DNA of 64,000 bases from Ahaetulla prasina (taxonomy: Eukaryota > Chordata > Lepidosauria > Squamata > Colubridae): contig NC_080541.1 of assembly GCF_028640845.1 (NCBI RefSeq), positions 36,671,935 to 36,735,934 on the forward strand, read 5' to 3'. The notes beneath the pieces are model-generated. The model was not told the DNA's origin. It did not search any database and was given only the letters and a program-made list of their open reading frames with translations. The stretch's first letter is position 1. Every line of letters begins with the position of its first letter. A program made the position numbers and the translations under genes. Positions 21,600 through 33,263 of the stretch are shown in pieces.

Positions 21600-22366
21600 G
21601 AAATAAATTCACTTTATTTAATGTATTTTCATTCAATTAAATAAGGTTTACTTCTCTAATATGGACTTCAGCCCATATTATGCAACCATCTCTTAGAGTG
21701 CTTAAGAATTTGCTAATTATAAGGAAGATTTTTTGTAATTTGCAAATACATTTAATTTGACCTTAATTAAAGTCAAACTTTCTCTGGTTTTCCACTTTGA
21801 ATAATACTGTGAAAGTTCTCATTATGGTGGAAAATGAATTCCAATTCAACAGTTTGGCTGATTAGTTGCAAAGTGTATTGTGGCGTACTTATAAATATTC
21901 ATATACACTACTGCTATATTTAGTGGGTTCCCTTAGAATAGTTTTAGTCTATATTTAAAACTTCTTGAGCATGAAAAAGGACCATTCCCTCATAACCACT
22001 CATGTAATCTACGATTTAAAAGTTCAGCAATAAAATAATATTTCCAGAGCAACTAGATGAAGGACAGAGGAAAATACATGATTTAAGGGGAAAGTACATT
22101 GTTTTATGCTGGGCTTAGGATACATATAATAAGATCAAGGAATTATACTCTTGTTTCTAGTACAAGATACAATATTATATTCCCAGAGTGCTCTTAGATC
22201 ATATACATTCTATTCTATCATGAAACATATGGAAAATTCTAGGTTAGAAAACTGATCTGTATCCAATATGTAGAAAGATGCTATAAGCCTAGTTTTGGTC
22301 TACCCTAGCAGAAGAAATATGAGAAGATAGTTCAGGTAAGAAGATACAATAAAAGACTGCAAGATT
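21600..22366. other. Unique AT-rich DNA
   Basis: No gene or repeat is recognised. Confidence 0.5.
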
Positions 22367-22590
22367 GAGAGCAAGTATCTTGTATTGGTTAAGGTGCTAG
22401 CCTAGAAATCAGGAGACTGTAAATTCTAGTCCCACCTTAGGCATGAAAGCCAACTGGGTGACTTTAGGCCTGTCACTCTTTCCCATCTCATAGAGTTGTT
22501 GTAGAGAAAATAGAAGGAGGAAGAAGTATTAAGTATGCTTGCCACTTTGAGTTACTTATAGAACAATAAAAATCAAATAAATAAATAATA
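22367..22590 (+). mobile_element. tRNA-derived SINE (second type), plus strand
   Basis: A-box-like TATTGGTTAAGGTG and B-box-like AAATTCTAGTCCC are followed by CCTTAGGCATGAAAGCC, CTGGGTGACTTTAGGC and a (AAATA)n tail. The same family occurs inverted at 33264-33450. Confidence 0.75.
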
Positions 22591-23165
22591 CACATCTATA
22601 TATGTAATGTTCCATAGCCCCAAGAGCCTTAATTAGAGTTTAATATAATACTTAATTACCTGATTCATATCTCTGAAATCAATCTGCAAAGCAGAATTTA
22701 TGTATTGATGTTAACACTTTCTAAATTGTGTGATATAGTTTCCTACCCAAGCCCATGTATCTTTAAGGCAAAGCACATACAAAAATTTGTAAATTAGTCA
22801 GAGATTAAACTAGCAAAATATTTCATTTATCAGAGATAATGTAAACCAGATTTATACTGTACAGTAAAAGAAATGAAACCAGAGAGAGAGAAAAATGAAC
22901 AAGAAAAAATTGAATTTGAAATTGCTGAAGATTTGAAAGATCAAGAAACTGAAACTTGAGGATTTATTGAACCCTAGATGTGATCAAGCTTAGCAACTGA
23001 AAAATCACTGAACTCACTGCTTCTAAAACTTGTTAGTTTCTCATGCATTTGATCATATATACATCCTCATTTATTTTCCTACAAATTGATGAATTTTTGA
23101 AAACAACAAAAATTTAAAGTGAAGTGAGATTTTAAATCTGCTCTGCACTCCTCTGCTTACAACAA
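22591..23165. other. Unique AT-rich DNA
   Basis: No gene or repeat is recognised. Confidence 0.5.
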
Positions 23166-23169
23166 AATA

Positions 23170-23630
23170 CCTTATGCCACCAGACTTGAAATTCTGGGTT
23201 TAGAAAATTTAGAACTACGCCGCCTTCAGTATGACCTGAGCATAGCTCATAAAATCATCTCCTACAATGTCCTTCCGGTCAATGACTGCTTCATCTTCAA
23301 CCACAACAATACATGAGCACACAATAGATTCAAACTTAAAGTGAACCGCTCCAAACTCAATTGCAGAAAATATGACTTCAGTAACAGAGTTATTAATGCC
23401 TGGAATGTACTAACAGACTCCGTGGTCTCATCTCAAAATCCCCAAAACTTTAACCTAAGACTGTCTACTGTTGACCTCACCCCATTCGTAAGAGGTCTGT
23501 AAGGGGCATGCATAAGAGCACCAGCGTGCCTACTGTCCCTGCCTAATGTTCTCTTTAGTTGTATTCATTTTATGTATTCAATTCATGCTTATACTTATAT
23601 TATATTATACTTATACTTATTTTGTGACTT
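23170..23630 (+). pseudogene. LINE ORF C-terminal fragment (unassigned clade)
   Basis: The plus strand reads RRLQYDLSIAHKIISYNVLP and then NCRKYDFSNRVINAWNVL and FVRGL-stop, the C-terminal tail typical of several vertebrate LINE ORF2 proteins. There is an in-frame stop after the NHNNT word near 23312. The 3' UTR has CACCAGCGTGCCTACTGTCC, shared with 43575-43868 and 32025-32178. The L2-type copy follows immediately. Confidence 0.7.
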
Positions 23631-25910
23631 AAAGCCACAAAACCAATAATTAAATCAGTGAAGACCTGGACGGAGGAATCAAAATTAAAGCTGCAGGCAT
23701 GTTTTGACTGCACTGATTGGAATATTTTTAAAGATACCTCTGCAGACCTGGATGAACTCACAGATACTGTAACATCATATGTCAGCTTCTGTGAAGACCT
23801 ATGTGTACCTACAAGGAACTTGCGAATATACAGTAACAACAAACCTTGGTTCACACCTAAACTTAAGCAACTATGACATTCCAAAGAGGAGGCCTACAGA
23901 AAAGGTGATAAAATGCTGTACAATCAGGCCAGAAATGCACTAACAAGGGAGATCAGAGCAGCAAAAAGAAGCTACTCTGAAAAGCTAAAGAATCAGTTTT
24001 CAGCAAATGAACCAGCAAACATGTGGAAAACTCTTAAAAATATCACCGGTTATGGAAAACCTCCTTCCCAGGCTGAAGGTAATCAACAACTGGCAGATGA
24101 CCTGAATGAGTTTTACTGCAGGTAAAAAGGAGAAAGGAAACTACAGCCACCTATCTCCACAACCCCCATCTCAGACACACCAACAACAGCCAAGCCTCCT
24201 ACAACTGACCCCATTTCATTGGGTTCACAACCCCTAGTGATCACAGAAAAAGAAGTGCAGGACCTATTTCACAGACAAAAGCCAGGAAAAGCTCCAGGCC
24301 CAGACAAGATAACTCCTTTTTGCTTAAAAGTCTGTGCTGACCAATTGGCCCCCATCTTCACCCATATTTTCAATAAATCACTAGAGATGTGTTATGTTCC
24401 TTCTTGCTTCAAACGCTCTACCATCATCCCAGTGCCGAAGAAGCCCACCATCAAGGAACTGAATGACTACAGACCAGTTGCTCTAACATCTGTAGTCATG
24501 AAAACCTTTGAAAGGCTAGTGCTTTCCTACTTGAAAACCATCACGGATCCGCTGTTAGACCCCTTGCAATTTGCATACCGAGCAAATAGATCAACAGATG
24601 ATGCTGTTAATATGGCTCTGCACTACATCCTACAACATCTTGAGTCTCCAAAGACCTATGCAAGGGTCCTTTTTGTAGACTTTAGTTCAGCATTCAATAC
24701 CATCATTCCAGACATTCTTCTAACTAAGCTAAACCAGCTACAGGTACCGGAACAGACTTGTAAGTGGATCACAAGCTTCCTAACAAACAGGAAGCAGCAG
24801 GTGAAGCTAAGCAAGATCATATCAAATACCTGTACAATTAGCACAGGGGCCCCCCAAGGCTGTGTGCTCTCCCCACTTCTCTTCTCTCTGTATACCAATG
24901 ACTGCATCTCCAATGATCCATCTGTTAAGCTACTGAAGTTCGCAGATGACACAACAGTGATTGGTCTCATTCGAGATAATGACGAATCCGCATATAGACA
25001 AGAGGTCGAACGACTAGCCTTGTGGTGCAACCAAAACAATCTGGAACTGAACACACTCAAAACCGTAGAAATGGTGGTAGACTTTAGGAGAAACCCTTCC
25101 ATACTTCCACCTCTCACAATACTAGACAACACAGTATCAACAGTAGAAACCTTCAAATTTCTAGGTTCTATCATATTGCAAGATCTAAAATGGACAGCTA
25201 ACATCAAAAACATCATTAAAAAAGGACAACAAAGAATGTTCTTTCTGCGCCAACTCAGTAAGCTCAAACTGCCCAAGGAGCTGCTGATTCAGTTCTACAG
25301 AGGAATTATTGAGTCTGTCATTTGCACCTCTATAACTGTCTGGTTCGGTTCTGCAACCCAACAAGAAAAACACAGACTTCAGAGGATAATTAGAACTGCA
25401 GAAAAAATAATTGCTACCAACCTGCCTTCCATTGAGGACCTGTATACTGCACGAATCAAGAAGAGGGCCGTGAAAATATTTACAGACCCCTTGCATCCTG
25501 GACATAAACTGTTTCAACTCCTACCCTCAAAACGACGCTATAGAGCACTGCACACCAGAACAACTAGACACAAGAACAGTTTTTCCCCGAAGGCCATCAC
25601 TCTGCTAAACAAATAATTCCATCAACACTGTCAAACTATTTACTGAATCTGCACTACTATTAATCTTCTCATAGTTCCCATCACCAATCTCTTTCCATTT
25701 ATGACTGTATGACTATAACTTGTTGCTGGCAATCCTTATGATTTATATTGATATATTGACCATCAATTGTGTTGTAAATGTTGTACCTTGATGAACGTAT
25801 CTTTTCTTTTATGTACACTGAGAGCATATGCACCAAGACAAATTCCTTGTGTGTCCAATCACACTTGGCCAATAAAATAAAATTCTAAATTCTAAATTCT
25901 AAATTCTATA
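23631..25910 (+). mobile_element. L2-type LINE, 5'-truncated, nearly intact ORF2
   Basis: Starts within the endonuclease-to-RT linker and runs through the RT domain, a 3' UTR (25617-25880) and an ATTCTAA-repeat tail. The UTR matches the minus-strand fragment at 7122-7260. The element sits directly after another LINE fragment. Confidence 0.85.
23649..25616 (+). pseudogene. L2-type reverse transcriptase, two in-frame stops
   Basis: One frame covers the whole region, broken only by TGA at 23874-23876 and TAA at 24123-24125. From 24219 to 25616 it is open for 465 codons. RT motifs: GKAPGPDKITP near residue 24 of that stretch, NDYRPVALTSV, FVDFSSAFNTI, STGAPQGCVLSPLLF, and the catalytic FADD at 24939-24950. 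The C-terminus has LHPGHKLFQLLPSKRRYRA and ends NSFSPKAITLLNK. The N-terminal endonuclease is absent, so the copy cannot move by itself. The lack of frameshifts suggests a fairly recent insertion. Confidence 0.88.
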
Positions 25911-26704
25911 TATATTATTTAATACATATTTGACAAAATAAATAAAACAAATAAATACCTATTGTTATATTGTTTTTCATAAAATATGCATTTATAAGTA
26001 GTTGTTTGCATAACTTTATTTTTTACAATATAATGTAATACAACCAGTTGTATTCCTCTGAGACCAATTATTCCTTTTTCCAGTATTCTCTACATCCAAA
26101 AATCAAGAACTAATTTTAGGGTGTGGAAAGAAGGCAGAAGAGAAGAGCTTCTTATTCTACGAATGAGTGTCTATCATTATAATGTTCTATACAGCATACA
26201 TGCATTCATTTATTTATAGCTCAAGTATAGCTCAAGTATCTATATGTTAAAAGTATCCATAGCTAATCAAATATGTGCATCTTGGGAGAAAATGTAAATA
26301 GCTTTTATTAAAATTTTTAGAGCGGAGAAATTTGGAAAAGTGCAAAAATGTTTATTTTGTATCAGTACTTTAGTCAAGGATATACAAACCCAGTTTGTAC
26401 AACAGTATACAGACTGAGATTTACTTATTTATTCAGTGTTATGGCCACCAATCTCAACAAGTGATTCTGGATGGTAAACAAAATTAAAAGAAATACAATT
26501 GCAATAATACAAAAAAAAAAACCAGGAGCTGAGAAAATATATTTCATATAATTAGCAATATAACTATGAAATGGGTCCTTGAATAAATTTGGATCCCTAA
26601 AGCCTAATAGAACTTAGATAATCTTTAGGGATTTACAAATGGCAAGCATGGTTGAGGCTATCCTGATCTCCAGAGAGAGAATGCTCTATAGTAAGGCACA
26701 ATGG
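25911..26704. other. Mostly unique DNA with possible LINE 3' UTR remnant
   Basis: About 26420-26500 and 26620-26704 vaguely resemble CR1/L3 UTR words, such as GGCCACCAATCTCAACAAGTG. I could not confirm a family. No gene is seen. Confidence 0.35.
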
Positions 26705-26712
26705 CAGAGGAG

Positions 26713-27023
26713 CAGGAGTGAAATTCAGCAGGTTCTGACAGGTTCTGGAGAACTAGTAGCAGAAATTTTCAGTAGTTCAGAAAACCGGCAAATACCACCT
26801 GTGACTGGCCCCAGAGTGGGGTGGGAATGGAGATTTTGCAATATTCTCCCAGGAGTGGGGAGGGAATGGGGATTTTGCAGTATCCTTCCCCTGGAGTGGG
26901 GTGGGAATGGAGATTTTGCAGTATTCTTCCCCTGCCACGCCCAACAAGCCACACCATTCCCAACAAGCCATGCCTGGCATGGTAGTAAAATCTGGTAGTA
27001 AACAAATTTGAATTCTACCACTG
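26713..27023. mobile_element. Non-autonomous hAT element (CAGTGGTGGG family), 311 bp
   Basis: Starts CAGGAGTGAAATTCAGC and ends TTTGAATTCTACCACTG. 8-bp flanks CAGAGGAG (26705-26712) and CAGAGAAG (27024-27031) match at 7 of 8. The interior has three tandem GGGAATGG(A/G)GATTTTGCA units of about 40 bp, related to the copy at 10281. Confidence 0.85.
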
Positions 27024-27031
27024 CAGAGAAG

Positions 27032-27839
27032 ACACATCTTCTTGGTCCTACCAACTGGCATACCTTAGCTGACAAGATGCGAAGCATGCCCATCCTGCAT
27101 GACCAGATCAGATGGGTAGAAGCAATTGATGAGAGATGGGACCTAAGTAATTCATTCAAAGTCAGGAAGAACTTTAAGAATGTCAACCCGCACCCTGAAT
27201 TGCATCTGGAAGCACCTTAGCAACCAATGCAATGCACAGAATACTGGTCTTACATGTGCCAAATAGCCAATATTTAAAATCATCAAATATCTTTAGAAGG
27301 CTATTTAAATGTAGAATCTGAAGAGAAAAATGAAGTTTGCCCTGGGTTGATTCTCATTTTGATTGCTTAGAAAGACGAGAAAAAAGTATGAATCCAAAAG
27401 TTCTTACTTGAGAACAGTTATTGCAGGGAAAAAAATCACTGACTCTCCTACAGATGTTTTGGGTTACTGTTTTCCAAAGTGTGGCCATTGACCATCTGGC
27501 TAGCCTCATGGCAGTTCAAAACATCTAGAGAGGATCACCATACCTGACCCTGAAATAATGTATATTATTTCTGTTCCTTCAAAATGAAGGACCCCTATGA
27601 AGTTATTGTTTTAGAAGAGAATTTTATTTTATTTTTCTTTTAACTCAAAAGCTGATATTTTTCTATATTTCCACAGAATCTTTGAAAACTGCTAACATAT
27701 AATAAAATGTTCCATTTTGGATCCTCTAAACTAACAGATACTTGATGATCTCAGTTCACTAATAAATGGAGTCATTATGTTTATTTTCCTCAACAATTTT
27801 AAATGTGTATATAATTTTAATACTATATCGCTCTTACAG
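27032..27839. other. Unique DNA upstream of a candidate exon
   Basis: No repeat ends are seen. A short stretch at 27032-27220 is less AT-rich and could be an old LINE remnant. Confidence 0.4.
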
Positions 27840-28092
27840 GCTGGGATATGTCAAGATTCACATAAAGCCAAATAAAATATCCTCCACCCTGCCTCATAAT
27901 CTGAGAAGTCCAAAACACATCCTACACATGGCAGCTGAATGCCTTGAATTCATCACAGCTCTTCAGTATGTTGAAAAATGGGTTCATCAATTTCAATTCC
28001 AGAGTATTCTTGATAAGACTTTTTTAGACATTCAAAATACCAGAATGCAGAAAACAATAAATAGGCTACAACTACAAGCTTGTCTGGAATGA
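27840..28092 (+). CDS. Candidate orphan terminal exon, plus strand
   Basis: A possible acceptor TATCGCTCTTACAG ends at 27839. The frame then runs 84 codons to TGA at 28090-28092 and a tandem AATAAA lies about 15 bp further. The translation is protein-like, non-repetitive and rich in helix-forming residues, for example AAECLEFITALQYVEKWVHQ and SILDKTFLDIQNT. I do not recognise it. It lies on the strand opposite CNBD1, inside its intron, so it could be a nested gene's last exon, a retrocopy fragment, or a chance frame. Confidence 0.28.
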
Positions 28093-28710
28093 TAAATACT
28101 ATGATAAATAAAAATAATTGCTTGTTTAATTACAAAAGTGTTACATTTTATTGTACCATATTGAATTATACGGCATTTAAGTAGAATATGAATATGGCAT
28201 GGAAGTTGTGGGGGCTTAAATAAAATGCAGCTCTAAACATTTTAGCTTCTGCAGCAAAATTATGTTGACTTTATTTTATATTGGTTTAGAGTTTAAATTT
28301 CTTTTTTTTTTCCAGAAGAAAAGCTTTTTATTTAAGAACAGAACCTCTGTTTTAACGATCTAAAATCTATTCAGAACAATTTTCTATTTCCACAATGGTC
28401 TTTTCAGATACCCAGAAAAATCCTGTTTACTGTTTCAATTGATTCAAGTATTCAATTCATATCCAGAGGCACTGTATTTTTGTTCTTAATAGCAGAATAA
28501 AGTTGTCATGACAAGCTGTTTTGATTATTTCATGATCCATTCATTCATTTCATTTCCCCTTTAAAATCCTTCATATCAGGATAAGGAACATAATCTCTGA
28601 TAAAATACGCAATTTTTCCCCAGTTGAGTGTTTTCTATGGGATGTGCTGGGATGGGCCGTAATATCTCTTACTTGGTATCAAACTTTCACTATTCAGGTT
28701 AATTGGATGC

Positions 28711-28798
<88 letters not shown>
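28711..28798. repeat. (TC)n(TG)n microsatellite
   Basis: TC units followed by TG units, directly next to the 3' end of a minus-strand PLE copy. Confidence 0.96.
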
Positions 28799-28800
<2 letters not shown>

Positions 28801-29313
28801 GGGTTTTCTCCCGTGTAAAATTGGAAGTGTCTTGGCGACGTTTCGACGAAGTCTCATTCGTCATCTTCAGGCTTCAGCTTCGTGCTTCTGGGAGCAATGT
28901 GTGATTGCAGCTGTTTCTTCCTTTTTAACTGCTAGTGGGGGTTTGAATTGATTGGGTGGGAGCTTGGCTGTGCTCTGATTGGATGGGGTTGTGGTTTTTT
29001 TTGTGCTCTGATTGGCTGGGGGTGTGTCCTGTTTGGGTGGGGGCTTGGTTGTGCTCAGATTAGTCTGAATTGCAGGGAGATTTGAGCTGGTGAGCTGCAC
29101 TGCTGCTGTTTGGCTTCGTGTTCGTGGTCATGGTGCATCTTCATAGTGGGTGTCAGTCTGCTACATGTATGGATTGGAGGGGTTTGAAATGGCTAATGTT
29201 GCAGCTGCGGTCTGGCTTCTGGTCCTTGGTCGTGCTTCCTGATCAGTGTGGGTTTGGGTCTGCTTTCTGGGTGGATGTGTGGTGGTGACATCCTGTGTGG
29301 ACCTCGTGAGTGT
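28799..29313 (-). mobile_element. Penelope-like element 3' part, minus strand
   Basis: The reverse complement is close to the copies at 20085-20606 and 31465-31990, including PSNPYM, TRSTQDVTT and the QSTAKLPPNQFKPP frame words. It ends 5' at ACACTCACGAGG, within a few bases of the break in the 20 kb copy. No intact coding frame. Confidence 0.82.
28837..28870 (-). ncRNA. Hammerhead-ribozyme-like core, all boxes intact
   Basis: CTGAAGA, 6-bp stem II GACGAA/TTCGTC and GAAACGTC all match the plus-strand core at 20622-20655 with no changes. Confidence 0.62.
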
Positions 29314-29619
29314 GTTTTTGGGCATTCCTGTAATTGATATAATAATAGTGAAATGATTCTCCAAATGCCAATCCTTAAGTAATTTATGTAGCCAAAACAG
29401 CACCCATAGAAAAAAGAAATTTTGATGGATTTCAGTAGGGCTTCCAGATTTGAGCTGCAAAACTTCAGAATATGATAAGAAAGCAGCAACATTTCTGAGT
29501 TGTTTACCTTTATGCTGCTATATCATGGTCATCTGGAGTTTTGGATCTCAAATGTGGTAGTCCTAATTCCAAGGTTTAAAGAAGTACTTTAGGATGAAAA
29601 TATGTGGAAGTGAATCAGC
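29314..29619. other. Short non-coding gap
   Basis: About 300 bp between the PLE and CR1 copies. Nothing is recognised. Confidence 0.45.
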
Positions 29620-30770
29620 AAAATATTTGATAAAGTAGACCATAACCTACTACTAGATAAAGTAGAAAAATGTGGGTTAGACAGCACCACCACCAGATGG
29701 ATTCATAACTGGCTGACCAACCGCACTCAACGTGTAGTCCTCAATGGAACTACATCCACATGGAGGGAAGTATGCAGTGGAGTACCCCAAGGCTCTGTTT
29801 TAGACCCAGTACTCTTCAACATCTCCATCAATGACTTGGACGAGGGGATAGATGGAGAACTCATCAAATTTGCAGATGACACCAAGCTGGCAAGAATAGC
29901 CAACACTCCAGAAGACAGGCTCAAGATACAGAAGGATATTGACAGACTTGAACATTGGACGGTAACTAACAAAATGAAATTTTGTAACAGTGTAAAAAGT
30001 GTAACAGTGTAAAAAATAAGGTTCTACATTTAGGCAAAAAAACCAAAATGCACAGGTACCGTATATGTGGAACCTTGCTCAATAGTAGTAACTGTGAGAG
30101 GGATCTTGGAGTCCTAGTGGACAACTATTTAAATATTGGCCAGCAGTGTGCAGCAGCTGCCAAAAAAGCCAACACAGTTCTGGGCTGCATAAACAGAGGG
30201 ATAGAATCAAGATCACGTGAAGTGTTAATACCACTTTATAATGCCTTGGTAAGGCCACACTTGGAATATTGCATTCAGTTTTGGTCGCCACGATGTAAAA
30301 AAGATGTTGAGACTCTAGAAAGAGTGCAGAGAAGAGCAACAAAGATGATTAGGGGACTGGAGGCTAAAACATATGAAGAACGGTTGCAGGAACTGGGTAT
30401 GTCTAATTTAATAAAAAGAAGGACTAGGGGAGACATGATAGCAGTATTCCAATATCTCAGGGGTTGCCACAAAGAAGAGGGAGTCAAACTATTCTCCAAA
30501 GCACCTGAGGGTAGAACAAGAAGCAATGGGTGGGAACTAATCAAAGAGAGAAGCAACTTAGAACTAAGGAGAAATTTCCTGACAGTTAGAACAATCAATA
30601 AGTGGAACAACTTGCTTGCAGAAATTGTGAATGCTTCAACACTGGAAATTTTTAAGAAAATGTTGGATAACCATTTGTCTGAAATGGTATAGGGTTTCCT
30701 GCCTCAGCAGGGGGTTGGACTAGAAGACCTCCAAGGTCCCTTCCAACTCTGTTATTATGTTTTGTTACGT
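29620..30770 (+). pseudogene. CR1 LINE 3' half (chicken-type CR1 RT)
   Basis: From 29625 the frame reads FDKVDHN, WIHNWLTNRTQRVVLNG, SGVPQGSVLDPVLFN and the catalytic FADD at 29869-29880, then stops near 30012 after a small tandem duplication (AACAGTGTAAAAA...). A second frame, 30048-30692, gives ERDLGVLVD, LIPLYNALVRPHLEYCIQFW and RGDMIAVFQYLRG, the CR1 C-terminal blocks. The 3' UTR (GGACTAGAAGACCTCCAAGG) ends at about 30770. The element is 5'-truncated and frameshifted once, so inactive. Confidence 0.88.
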
Positions 30771-31224
30771 TATGAATCCAGCTAGAACATTAATGAATCC
30801 AGCTAGTACATTAACTTAGATCGAAAAAGAGAGAGAGGCAAAAAAGAAAAGGTTTGCAGTAAAATTACATGGCAAACTGTAAGTTATTAAAAAGAAAGAA
30901 GAAAGCATGGTGGAGGGAACTTGGAATATTTTCGCAAAGTGCCAATGAAATAACATAGCAGATATGATATGAAATAGATATGAAACCGGAATTATTTTTG
31001 TTAGGAATTATAAAACAAAAATTACTAAAGAAATTCAATACCTCATACTCCACATAATTACGGCCGCTAGAATTTCATTTGCCCAAAATTGGAAGCAACA
31101 ATATACTCCAACACACAATGATTATAAAAAAGGTGCTGGAGTGTGCAGAAGCAGATAACGATGGAACTTAAGGACAGAGAGAAAATGATTTAGAAAATGA
31201 CTGAGTTCGGTCAGAAAAGAGGAA
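30771..31224. other. AT-rich gap, nothing recognised
   Basis: Lies between the CR1 and PLE copies. No coding-like frame. Confidence 0.4.
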
Positions 31225-31365
31225 CCAACTTTTTCCCTGGTCGAACACCTTAAAGCCACAGGACATAAAATTGACTTTAAAAAGACCAGAACTATCGCCA
31301 AAATTGAACACTTTAACAACAGAATAATCAGAGAAGCCATCGAGATAGAAAAACGCCCACACAGC

Positions 31366-31830
31366 ATGAACAAACGAGATGATACCTCCCGCCTACCAGC
31401 CATTTGGAAACCCGCCCTTATTGACAAACGAGTCCCTAACACGAGGAATGACACCAGACCCACACTCACGAGGTCCACACAGGATGTCACCACCGCACAT
31501 CCACCCAGAAAGCAGACCCAAACCCACACTGATCATGAAGCACGACCAAAAACCAGAAGCCAGACCGCAGCTGCAACATTAGCCATTTCAAACCCCTCCA
31601 ATCCATACATGCAGCAGACTGACACCCACTATGAAGATGTAGCACGACCACAAAGCCAAACAACAGCTATGCAGCTCACCAGCTCAAATCCCCCTGCAAC
31701 ACAGACTAAACTGAGCACAACCAAGCTCCCACCCAAACAGGACACACCCCCAGCCAATCAGAGCACAAAAAAATCCCATCCAATCAGAGCACAGCCAAGC
31801 TCCCACCCAATCAGTTCAAACCCCCACTAG
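31366..31830 (+). pseudogene. PLE ORF C-terminal remnant
   Basis: A 154-codon open frame continuing the PLE endonuclease-proximal region from about 31237. After WKPALIDKRVPNTRND it is dominated by T, Q, P and S with repeated NQST-like words, seen also in the two minus-strand copies. It is probably the degenerate 3' end of the ORF plus UTR that happens to be open. Its role is unknown. Confidence 0.5.
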
Positions 31831-31890
31831 CAGTTAAAAGGAAGAAACAGCTGCGATCACACGTTGCTCCCAGAAGCACGAAGCTGAAGC

Positions 31891-31924
31891 CTGAAGATGA
31901 CGAATGAGACTTCGTCAAAACGTC
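31891..31924 (+). ncRNA. Hammerhead-like core with lost catalytic G
   Basis: CTGAAGA and the 6-bp stem II are intact, but the second box reads AAAACGTC instead of GAAACGTC. The changed G (31917) corresponds to G12, the general base in hammerhead catalysis, so this copy should be inactive. Confidence 0.6.
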
Positions 31925-32024
31925 GCCAAGACACTTCCAATTTTACGTGGGAGAAAACCCGAATAACCAAAGACCTACATACAAACACCCGCGAAAACCT
32001 CAGAAAACATATATATATATATAT

Positions 32025-32178
32025 GGGGCATGCATAAGAGCACAAGCGTGCCTACCGTTCCTGTCCTATTGTTTCCTTTCGTTATATCCAATTAATATAG
32101 TTATTACATACTCATACTTATATATATGCTTATATATTGTATAGTTATTACATGCTTATGCTTATATATACTGTGTGA
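32025..32178 (+). mobile_element. LINE 3' UTR fragment
   Basis: GGGGCATGCATAAGAGCACAAGCGTGCCTACC matches the UTR of the LINE at 23490-23560 and 43720-43760. It abuts the PLE (TA)n tail, which suggests that the PLE inserted next to or into it. Confidence 0.7.
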
Positions 32179-32250
32179 CAAAAATAAATAAATAAATAAA
32201 ATAAATAAATAAATAATAAAATAAATAAATAAAATAAAATAAATATTTGG
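32178..32250. repeat. (AAATA)n/(AAAT)n tail
   Basis: A-rich simple repeat forming the LINE 3' tail. Confidence 0.9.
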
Positions 32251-32448
32251 GGTTTAATTCAAACCCTGTAATGCTTGTATTTAAATTGTATTTTATGACT
32301 GCACCCATTGTAGAACTGGGTGGTCTTAATCATGTTTAAATAAAATAAAATAAAAAATAAGCTTGGACATTGTAACATTTATCTACATATTTTCTGGAGT
32401 ATGGCATTGTTTAGCTTTCTTGTTAAATTTCAAACATATCTTACTTAC

Positions 32449-32516
32449 AAAAGTTATATTTTCAAATGATGGTTGTATTATTTGAAGAAGGAGCATCTGT
32501 ATCACTGGATCTAAAT
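32449..32516 (-). CDS. CNBD1: CNBD1-like exon C (68 bp)
   Basis: On the minus strand a strong acceptor, TTTCTTTGCATTGCAG, precedes the exon and a strong donor, GTAAGTAAG, follows it. The exon starts in phase 1, so the last G of exon B plus its AT makes GAT. It then reads DLDPVIQMLLLQIIQPSFEN and ITF, ending on a complete codon. That the phase fits exon B with no stop is the main support for linking the two. The sequence fits the region just after the cyclic-nucleotide-binding beta-roll, probably the C-terminal helix. The next exon was not found in the window. Confidence 0.72.
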
Positions 32517-32861
32517 CTGCAATGCAAAGAAAGGAAAAGAAATATCCAATTTTATTTTGTAATAAAGCTGGAGGGAAAATAGAACCGAATATTGTCAAAA
32601 TAATATGACTGAAGTAAAATAAATGTTAACAGCAGGGATATCATTAGAGTTGTTGAAAAAACTTTTTTTTTCCTGTTTATATTTTGCTCTATGCACCTAA
32701 ACAGGAAGTTTCTCAATTTTATACTAAAAACATTTCTTTAAGCTTACATTAGATTCTATATCAGGGGAAAAATTAAACAGTTAAGTTAACCAAAGGTTTC
32801 CAATAGAAGAGACTATATGCAGATCAGGGTTGAACTATGGAGACCTTGGTGATATCTAAAC

Positions 32862-32930
32862 TTGGTTGTTTGTTTGCAGATATTTCAATACCAAACTAGA
32901 TAAAATCATTGGTACCAATGAGGTTGAGAT
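32862..32930 (-). mobile_element. Decayed Penelope-like tail, minus strand
   Basis: The reverse complement has CCAATGA for CTGATGA, then TAGTTTGGTA, then GAAATATC for GAAACGTC, and CTGCAAACAAAC. The 34-nt spacing is kept (32879-32912). The core is dead. Confidence 0.42.
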
Positions 32931-33263
32931 TTGTTCCCTAGTATATACAGTACTTTGTTTAATTCTTATAATTTCATTCCAGCCCTGGCCTACTTTAAAA
33001 GGCTTCTTGAAAAGATAAAATATAATACAACAATATATGGGCTTTTGAAGAAAGTCCAATGTTAATAAAATCAAAAGACCCCCGTTGTTAGGGTCTGGAC
33101 CACCTCTTAAACTTCTTTTTAAATCCCAAGTGTAGTGACCTCATTTTACCTGCAAAAGTCTTAATCAATCAAGTATCCCAGATCTACCAGCCCTATGGTT
33201 AATATATGCAAGGAAACAGCATTATTAGATTTCACTCCGTTTGTTTGCATGTATGTATGTATG

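Larger units (their letters stand above)
31225..32023 (+). mobile_element. Penelope-like element 3' part, plus strand
   Basis: Begins inside the coding region: LVEHLKATGHKIDFKKTRTI, then RIIREAIEIEKRP, the conserved stretch that follows the GIY-YIG endonuclease of vertebrate PLEs. A frame continues to 31830 as a low-complexity T/Q/P/S-rich tail. The 3' region carries a hammerhead-like core at 31891-31924 and a (TA)n tail. The RT and GIY-YIG domains are missing. Confidence 0.8.
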
